Of a DNA stretch of 64,000 nucleotides, positions 54,669 to 61,885 are shown in pieces. Source of the stretch: a bacterium (GTDB lineage Bacteria; Auribacterota; UBA6266); contig JALOBK010000001.1 of the NCBI GenBank assembly GCA_023228325.1, forward strand, positions 1,775,549 to 1,839,548, written 5' to 3'. The position numbers and the translations under genes were made by a program. The notes under the pieces are model-generated. The model saw only the letters and a program-made list of their open reading frames with translations. It was not told the DNA's origin and searched no databases. Each line of letters begins with the position of its first letter. The first letter of the stretch is position 1.

Positions 54669-55429
54669 ATGAATTGCTAAAACTGGAATCTGTATCGGCC
54701 GGATATGGTTTTGCAGATGTCTTATCCGATATATCTTTTTCCGTAAAAAAAGGCGCGTTTACCGTTGTCGCGGGTCCGAACGGCTCGGGAAAAAGCACTT
54801 TAGTGCGCGCTTTGGGTAACAGTATTAAAATAACAGGGGGAAAAATATCTTATATGGGAAAGGATATCAGCTCTTTCAGCGGCAAGTCCTATGCCCGTGA
54901 ATTAACGGTTGTCCCCCAGGAGTCAAAAATAATTTATGATTATGATGTGGAAGAATATATTTCAATGGGAAGATATCCATATACCGGATTCTGGGGTTCG
55001 CTGACAGGGAAGGATAACGACGAGATCGATTCGGTTGTTTTGAAATGTGAAATCGGGGAGCTCAGGAATAAGGCGATTAATAATCTGAGCGGCGGGGAAA
55101 GGCAGATGGTTTTTCTTGCAAGGGCGCTGTGCCAGAGAACAAATGTTTTAGTTATGGATGAACCGCTGACTTATCTTGATATAAAACATCAGAAGTTGAT
55201 AATGAATATACTGAAGATAATCAACGGGACGCTGGGGACCACAGTTATCCTGATAGCCCATGAATTGAACCCCGTCCTGGAATGCTGTTCCGAAATAATA
55301 CTTTTGAAAGAGGGAAAAATCTTCGACAAAGGCGTAACGGAAAAAATTGTGACGCGGGAAACCCTTTCCGAACTTTATGAAACCGATGTCAATGTCGGCT
55401 GTTATAAAGGAAAGCGCATGGTATATTGA
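54665..55429 (+). CDS. BtuD/FecE-type ABC ATPase
   Basis: 254 residues. Walker A GPNGSGKSTLVRAL, Q-loop VVPQE, signature LSGGERQMVFLARAL, Walker B VLVMDEPLTYLDI, switch histidine in LIAHELNPVLE. The middle GRYPYTGFWG stretch is typical for cofactor importers. Ends three bases before the convergent tonB, with no terminator visible between them. Confidence 0.94.
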   Translation: MNELLKLESVSAGYGFADVLSDISFSVKKGAFTVVAGPNGSGKSTLVRALGNSIKITGGKISYMGKDISSFSGKSYARELTVVPQESKIIYDYDVEEYISMGRYPYTGFWGSLTGKDNDEIDSVVLKCEIGELRNKAINNLSGGERQMVFLARALCQRTNVLVMDEPLTYLDIKHQKLIMNILKIINGTLGTTVILIAHELNPVLECCSEIILLKEGKIFDKGVTEKIVTRETLSELYETDVNVGCYKGKRMVY

Positions 55430-55432
55430 ACT

Positions 55433-56101
55433 TTAATCATAAAGTTCAAAAACCACCTCAAGACTGAACATTATTTCAGTCTGGTCTATCCCCTTTGGGA
55501 AAGGCGGAAAATGTTCGGATGCTTCTTTTACCGATTCCAGCGCAGCCTTGTTAAATTCATCTAAATTCGACTTACTGGCTTTCGGTATATTGATGTAGGT
55601 TAACCGGCCTTTATTATTTAAACAGAAAACAACAACTACTTTCGCTTCTATGCCCTGTTTTTTTGCGATTTCCGGATATTTCAGCCTTACGTAGATTTTT
55701 ACGATGGAATCCAGGTCAAGAGTGTATTTTTTTATCAGCGCAGCCTGGGGAGCAAACTCTTTTTTTGCTTTTTCGATTGTTTGCTTGTCCTGCTCCCTGT
55801 CTATCTCTTTTTTTTGTGTTTTCGGCTGTTCTATTTTCTTTTTGACGGTCCGGCTTATAGATTCACTTTTAGGTTTTTCGGTCTGGACATTTACAGATGG
55901 CGATATATCGGGCATGGCAACAGGCTTCGGATTCGGAAGCGGCATTTGGGGCTGGTAGAAAAGGACTTCGATATATTTTTCCTTTTTTCCCAGGGATGCG
56001 AGCCTTCTTATAGTGGGAGATGCCCCCAGGACTATAAAGTGCAGTGATATGGAAATCAAAAGTGACAGCAGTAATAACCTGTTTCTAAAAAGAGAAACCA
56101 T
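55433..56101 (-). CDS. tonB: TonB-family energy transducer
   Basis: 222 residues: an N-terminal membrane anchor (about 8-28), a proline- and lysine-rich periplasmic spacer (about 50-110), and the TonB C-terminal domain with LKYPEIAKKQGIEAKVVVVF and SVKEASEHFPPFP. Links the proton-motive ExbBD complex to outer-membrane receptors. No exbBD or receptor gene is in the window. Its position, convergent with the importer and divergent from the B12-riboswitch gene, suggests a role in corrinoid uptake. Confidence 0.88.
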   Translation of the reverse strand: MVSLFRNRLLLLSLLISISLHFIVLGASPTIRRLASLGKKEKYIEVLFYQPQMPLPNPKPVAMPDISPSVNVQTEKPKSESISRTVKKKIEQPKTQKKEIDREQDKQTIEKAKKEFAPQAALIKKYTLDLDSIVKIYVRLKYPEIAKKQGIEAKVVVVFCLNNKGRLTYINIPKASKSNLDEFNKAALESVKEASEHFPPFPKGIDQTEIMFSLEVVFELYD

Positions 56102-56174
56102 AAATTTCCTGAAATTGACAGTTTGTTTTATACTATTAAATATGAATTTTCTAAAATATCAAGAAAGAAATACA

Positions 56175-56202
56175 TTGACATTATAGACGTTTTTTTTATA
56201 AT
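56175..56202 (+). promoter_or_regulatory. Consensus sigma70 promoter of the cobalamin-riboswitch gene
   Basis: TTGACA (56175-56180), 16 bases, TATAAT (56197-56202): twelve of twelve consensus positions. The predicted start lies about 20 bases before the aptamer. Confidence 0.82.
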
Positions 56203-56231
56203 TTGTAACAAGTTCTTTGGTTTTTAATTAT

Positions 56232-56315
56232 CGGATAAGGGAAATTCCGTTAAACTCGGAAGCTGGGCCGCAACTGTAATCGGTTTTTGCGCCGAAAGCC
56301 AGAATGCCTTATCTG
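56232..56315 (+). ncRNA. Cobalamin riboswitch
   Basis: Closing arms CGGATAAGG (56232-56240) and CCTTATCTG (56307-56315). Conserved core GGGAAATTCCGTTAAACTCG, GCTGGGCCGCAACTGTAATCGG split across 56262-56283, and the B12 box GCCGAAAGCCAGAATGCC. It reads toward the PEP-CTERM gene on the + strand, not toward tonB. Confidence 0.92.
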
Positions 56316-56345
56316 AAAAATGATTCTCCGGTGCCGGGAAAGCAG

Positions 56346-56379
56346 CCCGATCTCTGATTACGGAGAAGCGGGTTTTTTT
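56346..56379 (+). terminator. Intrinsic terminator of the cobalamin riboswitch
   Basis: CCCG (56346-56349) and TCTC (56351-56354) pair with GAGA (56363-56366) and CGGG (56369-56372), followed by seven T. An alternative helix TTCTCCG (56324-56330) with CGGAGAA (56361-56367) is perfect and excludes the TCTC/GAGA pairing, giving a likely antiterminator or outer stem. Confidence 0.8.
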
Positions 56380-56418
56380 ATGCTTCATAACCGGGGGGAA
56401 ATTATGAAAGGGGTTTTT

Positions 56419-57357
56419 ATGAAGAAAGTGATTTCGATGTTTCTCTCCGCCTGCCTTATTGTATTTGTTGCCACAAATGCGTTCTGCTGGGTTGAGGATT
56501 TTACCTCCGATCCCGGCTGGAACTATGCGGGGGAAACCGGCGTCTCTCTGTTTTCATGGGAAGGAGTTTCGGGGACGGTGGGGGCCAAATGGCAGTCCGA
56601 CAAGCTTACAACGAGATATTACAGGCCTCTCGGCGCCGAAGTCACCGAAAATTCATCTTTCAAGTTCGGCTGCGATATGCAGGTTAATTCTTTAATCCAG
56701 AATCCATGGGGGATGCAGATAGCGTTCGGCCTGTTCAATTCAGACAATACGGGGGACAACAGGACAGGTTATTATGATGACCCCGGATCTTATTCCGGTT
56801 ACCATACCGGCGATACTATTAACACGTTCGAAATGAATTACTATCCGTATCAGGACGGTTACGGGGGGCCATGGTTCGGAGGAACGGTTATACCTTCCAT
56901 CGATGTTGAGCCGGATGAGCCCGGCGACCAGATTAAAATTGTGTATTCGGGGTCTGAGGTTACCTACAGCGCAGTCGGTTTTGACGGAGGGGAACTTCCC
57001 ATGGATACATGGCTGTATCCCGAGATAACATATAATGCGGCTGACGGGTCGGTAAGTTTTATAATATACGCGGATTCCGGCAGAACCGCCGTTGCCGTAA
57101 TCAACGGCGTGAGCGCTCTGGCAAGTTTCATTTACACGGGAGACCCTTTTGCTTTAAATTCTTTCGGTTTTTTCAGTTATTACGATTACCTGGCTTTTGA
57201 CCCTTCCGCGCCTTCGATAAACGGAAGCGGGATGTTCGATAACGCCTATTTTGCGGTAGTGCCTGAGCCGGGTTCATTTGTTTTATTTATAGGCGGGTTG
57301 CTGGGTGTCCTGTTTCTGGGAAAACGGAAAAATAAACAAATATTTTTTATGAAATAA
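56419..57357 (+). CDS. PEP-CTERM surface protein under cobalamin riboswitch control
   Basis: About 312 residues. Signal peptide MKKVISMFLSACLIVFVATN, an aromatic- and glycine-rich beta-type middle (about 25-275) that resembles jelly-roll carbohydrate-binding folds in general pattern only, and a C-terminal sorting tail: VVPEPGS, a hydrophobic helix, then GKRKNK. The tail is the PEP-CTERM signal processed by exosortases at the inner membrane. I chose ATG 56419, preceded by AAGGGG; starts further upstream fall in the riboswitch terminator. Function unknown. Its strong promoter and B12 control suggest a job in low-cobalamin conditions. Confidence 0.85.
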   Translation: MKKVISMFLSACLIVFVATNAFCWVEDFTSDPGWNYAGETGVSLFSWEGVSGTVGAKWQSDKLTTRYYRPLGAEVTENSSFKFGCDMQVNSLIQNPWGMQIAFGLFNSDNTGDNRTGYYDDPGSYSGYHTGDTINTFEMNYYPYQDGYGGPWFGGTVIPSIDVEPDEPGDQIKIVYSGSEVTYSAVGFDGGELPMDTWLYPEITYNAADGSVSFIIYADSGRTAVAVINGVSALASFIYTGDPFALNSFGFFSYYDYLAFDPSAPSINGSGMFDNAYFAVVPEPGSFVLFIGGLLGVLFLGKRKNKQIFFMK

Positions 57358-57377
57358 AAACATATCCGCTGAACGAT

Positions 57378-57425
57378 ATGAAAAAATATACAACGGGGGT
57401 TCACCCCATTAGAGAACTGCTATAA
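57378..57425 (+). other. Partial copy of the prepilin leader upstream of the pseudopilin gene
   Basis: ATG 57378 opens MKKYTTG, then ACGGGGGTTCACCCC resembles the leader DNA ACGGGGTTCACCC at 57519. With one G fewer in the G5 run (57395-57399) it would read GFTPLEN and stay open into the pseudopilin at 57490. As it stands the frame stops at 57423-57425. Nothing else was seen between 57358 and 57489. Confidence 0.5.
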
Positions 57426-57489
57426 GGCAGAAAGAAGTTTTTCCGGCGGAAGCAAAGATAAACCCGATTATAAAACAGGCGTTGATTCA

Positions 57490-58257
57490 ATGAGCGATAG
57501 GAAGCGAAATTCTCTAACGGGGTTCACCCTTATAGAATTACTTGTAGTTATTACGATCATTTCAATTCTCTGTTCTTTTCTGCTGCCTGCCTTAAGGGAG
57601 GTAAAGGAATCCGCAAAAAGGGGCATTTGCATGTCTAACTTAAGGCAATTGTATATTGCGGCGTCTTTTTACCTTCAGGATAACAGAGATACATTTTTCC
57701 CTTATTATGTCACTGAGCCCGGCGGAAGGTTATGGTGGTTCGGGTTTGAAGCGGGTTACGGCTCCGGTGTTCCCGAAGGCGAAAGAGATATCGATATAAC
57801 ACAGGCTTTTTTATACCCGTATCTCAGGAGTATCGGGGGAGTGGAAAGATGCCCGTCATTTGATTATGATGACGCGCAGTGGAAGGCAAAATTCGATGGG
57901 GCGACTTACGGATACGGCTATAATATTCACGGTATCCAGAATAAAAGACTCTCCGGAATTAAAGATCTTACAAATACGGTTTTATTCGCCGATTGCGCCC
58001 AGATCAATACTTTTCAGGCTCCGGCATCTCCTTCTAACCCGATGATTGAAGAATTTTACTATGTCAGCCCCTATTTATTCGAAAGGCTTGTTCATTTCCG
58101 GCATAACGGCTGCGCCAATGTGCTGTTTTGTGACGGGCATGTTAAATCCCTGCGGCCTTATGCGGAAAGTGTTGATACGACAGGACTAAAGATCGGACAT
58201 AAGGTCGGAAGAATAAATCCGCCCGGAGATTACTCGCTTTTTAACATCGATAACTGA
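57490..58257 (+). CDS. Type II/IV pseudopilin with H-X9-DG motif
   Basis: 255 residues. The prepilin leader ends in LTGFTLIELLVVITIISILC, cleaved after Gly and methylated on Phe. The C-terminal half has RHNGCANVLFCDGHVKSLRP, the H-X9-DG pattern found on prepilin-like proteins of PVC and related bacteria. Many such proteins occur per genome and their function is largely unknown. No good ribosome site precedes ATG 57490; the frame is open upstream, and a partial copy of the leader lies at 57378-57416 (see findings), so the true start may be further upstream. Confidence 0.88.
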   Translation: MSDRKRNSLTGFTLIELLVVITIISILCSFLLPALREVKESAKRGICMSNLRQLYIAASFYLQDNRDTFFPYYVTEPGGRLWWFGFEAGYGSGVPEGERDIDITQAFLYPYLRSIGGVERCPSFDYDDAQWKAKFDGATYGYGYNIHGIQNKRLSGIKDLTNTVLFADCAQINTFQAPASPSNPMIEEFYYVSPYLFERLVHFRHNGCANVLFCDGHVKSLRPYAESVDTTGLKIGHKVGRINPPGDYSLFNIDN

Positions 58258-58292
58258 CATAGGGAGTCAGAGCCTCTTCAACCTGAAAATTC

Positions 58293-58353
58293 TTGACATT
58301 GTATCTTTTATTAATTAAACTTCACTTGCTTTGGCTGTAGCTGTATGTATATA
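58293..58353 (+). promoter_or_regulatory. Candidate promoters of rpsU
   Basis: Two options in the gap before rpsU: a perfect TTGACA (58293-58298) with TTAAAC after 16 bases, and TTGCTT (58326-58331) with TATATA (58348-58353) after 16 bases. The second is closer to the gene. Confidence 0.35.
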
Positions 58354-58404
58354 TACTGGATATAACATATATTTTATGTATTTTATGAAGGGTGGTGAGT
58401 AAAG

Positions 58405-58581
58405 TTGCCGACCGTTAGAGTTAGAAAAGGCGAATCAGTTGACAGGGCTTTGAAACGCCTTAAAAAGAAAGTTGATAAAGAGGGCATCATGAAACAGGTT
58501 AAACAGCACAGGCATTATGAAAAGCCCGGACAAAAAAGAAGAAGAAAACAGAAAGATGCCCAAAAAAAGAAAAGACGATAG
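58405..58581 (+). CDS. rpsU: 30S ribosomal protein S21
   Basis: 58 residues, starting PTVRVRKGESVDRALKRLKK after the initiator and ending in a run of lysines and arginines (KRRRKQKDAQKKKRR), the S21 pattern. S21 helps mRNA selection on the small subunit. TTG start at 58405 with AAGGGTGG upstream; there is no ATG nearby in frame. A terminator follows directly. Confidence 0.94.
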   Translation: MPTVRVRKGESVDRALKRLKKKVDKEGIMKQVKQHRHYEKPGQKRRRKQKDAQKKKRR

Positions 58582-58600
58582 ATCTTAAAGATGGAAAAAA

Positions 58601-58624
58601 GGCCCGGGAAACGGGCCTTTTTTT
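58601..58624 (+). terminator. Intrinsic terminator of rpsU
   Basis: GGCCCG (58601-58606), loop GGAAA, CGGGCC (58612-58617), followed by seven T and preceded by six A. Sits 20 bases after the rpsU stop and 13 bases before the next gene. Confidence 0.92.
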
Positions 58625-58636
58625 ATTTGTGAACAT

Positions 58637-59611
58637 ATGAAAGATTCCGAAGATTACAAAATAAATGATTTTGCTTTATCTACATCTTTATTCGGGTTGT
58701 CCTGCAAAAAAGCCGAACAGGTGATAAGATCGGTCAAAGAACTCGGTTTCAGAAAAGTGGAACTGGGTTTTATGCACTCAAGAGCCTTTATACAAAATTT
58801 CTCTTCTATATACAAAGGCCATGGCATCACTGTGGAAAGTCTTCACAATTTTTGTCCTTATCCCGTAACGCATAAATACCCGATATCCCCGGATATATAT
58901 AACTTAAGCTCTCCTGACGCCGAGGAAAGGGGAAAAGCGGTTTCAAATACCATAAATACCATTGACACCGCCGCGGAGCTGGGAGCGGGCGCCGTAGTTG
59001 TGCATCTGGGTTATATGCCGATGCAGAAGATAAACAAGCTCATCTTCAATATGTACCGGAGGCTCCCTGAAAACATCTATAACATGTTTATAAAATGCTT
59101 CCTGGCGCGCCGGAGAAAAATCTCGGATAAATATCTTGCTTACACTATGTCGGCGTTGGAGAAGGTCGTATCTCACGCGAAAAAAAAACATATACGGGTA
59201 GGCATAGAGACCAGGATGTATCCGCATGAAGTGCCTGATATGGCGGAAATGGGGAAAATACTGAAAAATTTTAATGACCCGGTTCTCGGGTATTGGCATG
59301 ATACCGGCCATGCGGAGATCAAAAAAAAGCTGAAGATCGAAGACTCTGACAGGTATTTTAAGGAGTACAGCGGCAGAATAATCGGAATACACCTGCACGA
59401 TGCCAAAGGTATATCTGATCATATGGCTCCCGGCCTGGGAGATATTGATTTTGATGCGGTCCTTTCCGGAATTCCCTGTGATACAATAAAAGTGATAGAA
59501 GTCCATAAACCCTGTGAAGATATCGAGTTGAAAAAAGGGTCTGCGTACCTGCTGCAAAAGTGGCTTGAGATAAAGAAAAAACACGGAGGGCGAAATGATA
59601 AAGGGAGTTAA
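58637..59611 (+). CDS. Sugar phosphate isomerase/epimerase-like TIM barrel
   Basis: 324 residues of the AP endonuclease-2/xylose isomerase-like family. Metal-binding residues expected in GIETRMYPHE, GYWHDTGHAEI, GIHLHDAKG and KVIEVHKP are all present, which argues for an active enzyme. Substrate unknown. First gene after the rpsU terminator; its stop overlaps the cupin gene by 17 bases, tying it to surface-sugar synthesis. Confidence 0.82.
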   Translation: MKDSEDYKINDFALSTSLFGLSCKKAEQVIRSVKELGFRKVELGFMHSRAFIQNFSSIYKGHGITVESLHNFCPYPVTHKYPISPDIYNLSSPDAEERGKAVSNTINTIDTAAELGAGAVVVHLGYMPMQKINKLIFNMYRRLPENIYNMFIKCFLARRRKISDKYLAYTMSALEKVVSHAKKKHIRVGIETRMYPHEVPDMAEMGKILKNFNDPVLGYWHDTGHAEIKKKLKIEDSDRYFKEYSGRIIGIHLHDAKGISDHMAPGLGDIDFDAVLSGIPCDTIKVIEVHKPCEDIELKKGSAYLLQKWLEIKKKHGGRNDKGS

Positions 59612-60026
59612 GATATTTGAATATGAAAAATATTCCGATAAAAGGGGTTGGCTTAATGAGGTATGGAGATCGGATGTGATTGATTTTCAGCCTGAAATGG
59701 GCTATATATCGATGACCTTACCGGGTAAATCCAGAGGGCCTCACGAACACAGGAAACAGACCGACTATTTTATATTTATGGGAACTTCCGAATTTTTGGT
59801 AAAGTTATGGGACAGCAGAAAATCCGTAGAAGACAGGATTATAGCGGCTGAAGGAAAAATAACGGTTATAATGGTGCCGCCGGGTATAATACACGGTTAT
59901 AAGAACACAGGCAGATCAAACGGCCTGGTATTGAATATGCCGGATAAATTATACGGCGGTAAGAACAGGAAATACGCCGTTGATGAGATAAGGCACGAGG
60001 AGTCGGGCCGGTATATAATGGATTAG
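59595..60026 (+). CDS. RmlC-like cupin (dTDP-sugar 3,5-epimerase family)
   Basis: 143-residue single cupin. YSDKRGWLNEVWR matches the DERG-type start of dTDP-4-dehydrorhamnose 3,5-epimerases; GPHEHRKQTDYFIFMG carries the active-site histidine and metal-type pattern; PPGIIHGYKNTG is the closing barrel block. It is about 40 residues shorter than RmlC, so it may be a 3- or 3,4-ketoisomerase or epimerase with another sugar. A truncated rmlB lies 4 kb downstream. Confidence 0.8.
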   Translation: MIKGVKIFEYEKYSDKRGWLNEVWRSDVIDFQPEMGYISMTLPGKSRGPHEHRKQTDYFIFMGTSEFLVKLWDSRKSVEDRIIAAEGKITVIMVPPGIIHGYKNTGRSNGLVLNMPDKLYGGKNRKYAVDEIRHEESGRYIMD

Positions 60027-60073
60027 GAAGCTCCCTGTCCTCCATATTAACCCTTATATCATGCCGGGGAATT

Positions 60074-61105
60074 ATGAAAAATAAAATTTATATGGTTTTA
60101 AGGCTTGCCATCGGCGCCGGTATCCTGTTCTACGTCCTTACTTCAATCCGGATGGGCGCGGATGCGGATTACACGGGTATGTCTTTGCTCGGGAAATTGC
60201 TTCATAACATAGACCTGTTAAAAGACAAGATCCTCGGCGTGGACAAACTGCTTTTCACGATAGGGCTGGCCTTAATACTGGTATCTTACATGATCTCTTT
60301 TATAAGATGGTATTTCCTGCTGAGAGTGCATGACATCAACATCCCCTTCAAAAGGGTCATAAGCCTCGGGTTCATCGGGGTCCTGTTCAACAACGTTATG
60401 CCGAGTACAGTGGGCGGAGATATAGTCAAAGCCTATTATGCGACAAAAGACACCAGCAAGCGCGCCGCTGTGGTAACGACTGTTCTGGTCGACAGGATCA
60501 TAGGCATGGGATCCCTTTTATTGATATCCGTCGCTGCGGCGCCTTTTTTTCTTTTTAACGGACAATTAAGGGAGCTATCCGCGGTTTTGATAGCGATATT
60601 CATTTTCGCGCTCTTTGTTTTTTGGCTGATGCTTCATCCTAAGTTAATGCAGAAAATATCCCTTCTGAAAAAAGGCGGGATATCGGGAAAATTAATTGAA
60701 ATGTACCAGGCTTTTTATTTTTATAAGGATAAAACCAGGGTGTTGATATGGTCCGTGATTATGTCGGTTATACTCCAGCTGATTATGATATACGTCCAAT
60801 ATGTTTTTATTCGCGCCATGGGGTATAAGAACGCCGATTTTGCCGATTTTCTCATACTGATTCCCGCGATTACGTATATATGCGCGATTCCGATATCCAT
60901 AATGGGATGGGGTGTGGGAGAAGCCGCCTATAAAACCCTCTTTAATCTTGTGGGGATATCGAGTGTATATTCCGTCGGCTTGTCTTTGATTTCCAGGATA
61001 AGTATGATGGTGATCAATCTTATAGGGTTGCCTCTGTACATAAATCACAAGCCTACCGAAAGCCTGAAGGAAATCAAAGAAAGCATAACGTTAAAAGGAG
61101 ATTGA
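60074..61105 (+). CDS. Flippase-like/UPF0104 membrane protein (LPG synthase TM family)
   Basis: 343 residues with about eight membrane helices. The FNNVMPSTVGGDIVKAYYAT block and VDRIIGMGSLLLI are typical for the lysylphosphatidylglycerol synthase TM/UPF0104 family. Such proteins stand in polysaccharide and lipid clusters; a lipid-linked precursor role is suspected. ATG is preceded by GGGGAA. Next gene follows after one base. Confidence 0.85.
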   Translation: MKNKIYMVLRLAIGAGILFYVLTSIRMGADADYTGMSLLGKLLHNIDLLKDKILGVDKLLFTIGLALILVSYMISFIRWYFLLRVHDINIPFKRVISLGFIGVLFNNVMPSTVGGDIVKAYYATKDTSKRAAVVTTVLVDRIIGMGSLLLISVAAAPFFLFNGQLRELSAVLIAIFIFALFVFWLMLHPKLMQKISLLKKGGISGKLIEMYQAFYFYKDKTRVLIWSVIMSVILQLIMIYVQYVFIRAMGYKNADFADFLILIPAITYICAIPISIMGWGVGEAAYKTLFNLVGISSVYSVGLSLISRISMMVINLIGLPLYINHKPTESLKEIKESITLKGD

Positions 61106-61106
61106 A

Positions 61107-61832
61107 ATGAAAGGTGTAATCTTAGCCGGAGGTTTGGGAACAAGGCTTTATCCTCTTACGAAAATAACCAATAAGCATTTATTGCCCGTTTATGACATGC
61201 CTATGATTTATTACCCTATAACCACATTGGTGAAAGCCGGCATCAGGGATATTATGGTAGTAACGGGGGGTAATAATGCGGGTGATTTTCTCAGGCTGCT
61301 CGGCAACGGCAGGGAATTCGGTTTAAAGCGCCTGCATTACGCTTATCAGGAAGGGGAAGGCGGTATCGCCCAGGCCTTATCGCTCGCGGAGGAATTTGCC
61401 GAAGGCAGGAGCATAACGGTAATACTCGGGGATAATATATTCGAGAAAACGGTGAAAAAAGCTGTCGCAGGTTTTTCCGAAGCCGGTTCCGGAGCAAAAA
61501 TATTTTTGAAGGAAGTCGCTGAACCCCAGCGTTTCGGTGTTCCGGAGATAAAAGGCGGTAAAATAATTAAAGTCGAGGAGAAACCGAAAAAACCGAAATC
61601 CAAATATGCCGTCGTGGGATTATATATGTATGATAACAGCGTTTTCGATATTATAAAAGGGCTTAAAGTTTCGGGGAGAAATGAACTGGAGATTACCGAT
61701 GTCAATAACCACTATATACAAAGGGGCCTTATGGAATATGAAATCCTCCCGGGCTGGTGGACAGACGCGGGGACGATCGAGTCTCTTTACAGGTCAAACA
61801 CCCTGATAAGAAAATTGAGGGCCGGGAAATAA
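61107..61832 (+). CDS. Sugar-1-phosphate nucleotidyltransferase, RmlA-like short form
   Basis: 241 residues. ILAGGLGTRLYPLTKITNKH is the nucleotide-binding signature; VILGDNIFE holds the metal aspartate; KVEEKPKKPKSKYAVVGLYMY and GWWTDAGTIESL follow. RmlA enzymes are about 290 residues and end in a regulatory helical segment that is missing here, so this is the short unregulated type. Likely makes dTDP-glucose, the substrate of RmlB downstream. Confidence 0.88.
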   Translation: MKGVILAGGLGTRLYPLTKITNKHLLPVYDMPMIYYPITTLVKAGIRDIMVVTGGNNAGDFLRLLGNGREFGLKRLHYAYQEGEGGIAQALSLAEEFAEGRSITVILGDNIFEKTVKKAVAGFSEAGSGAKIFLKEVAEPQRFGVPEIKGGKIIKVEEKPKKPKSKYAVVGLYMYDNSVFDIIKGLKVSGRNELEITDVNNHYIQRGLMEYEILPGWWTDAGTIESLYRSNTLIRKLRAGK

Positions 61833-61885
61833 TAAGGAAATATATAAGAACAATTTATATCACAAGAACTCCGATTGTATAGATT

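Noticed and set aside
56320..56418. An N-terminal extension of the PEP-CTERM protein starting at 56320
   Set aside because: These bases form the riboswitch terminator; starting at 56419 gives a normal signal peptide and a ribosome site.
57358..57489. Short gene MKKYTTGVHPIRELL from ATG 57378
   Set aside because: Fifteen codons with no support as a peptide; better explained as a frameshifted copy of the prepilin leader.
58943..59584. A 213-codon minus-strand frame opposite the sugar isomerase
   Set aside because: The + strand gene has all metal-binding residues; the antisense product has no recognisable feature.
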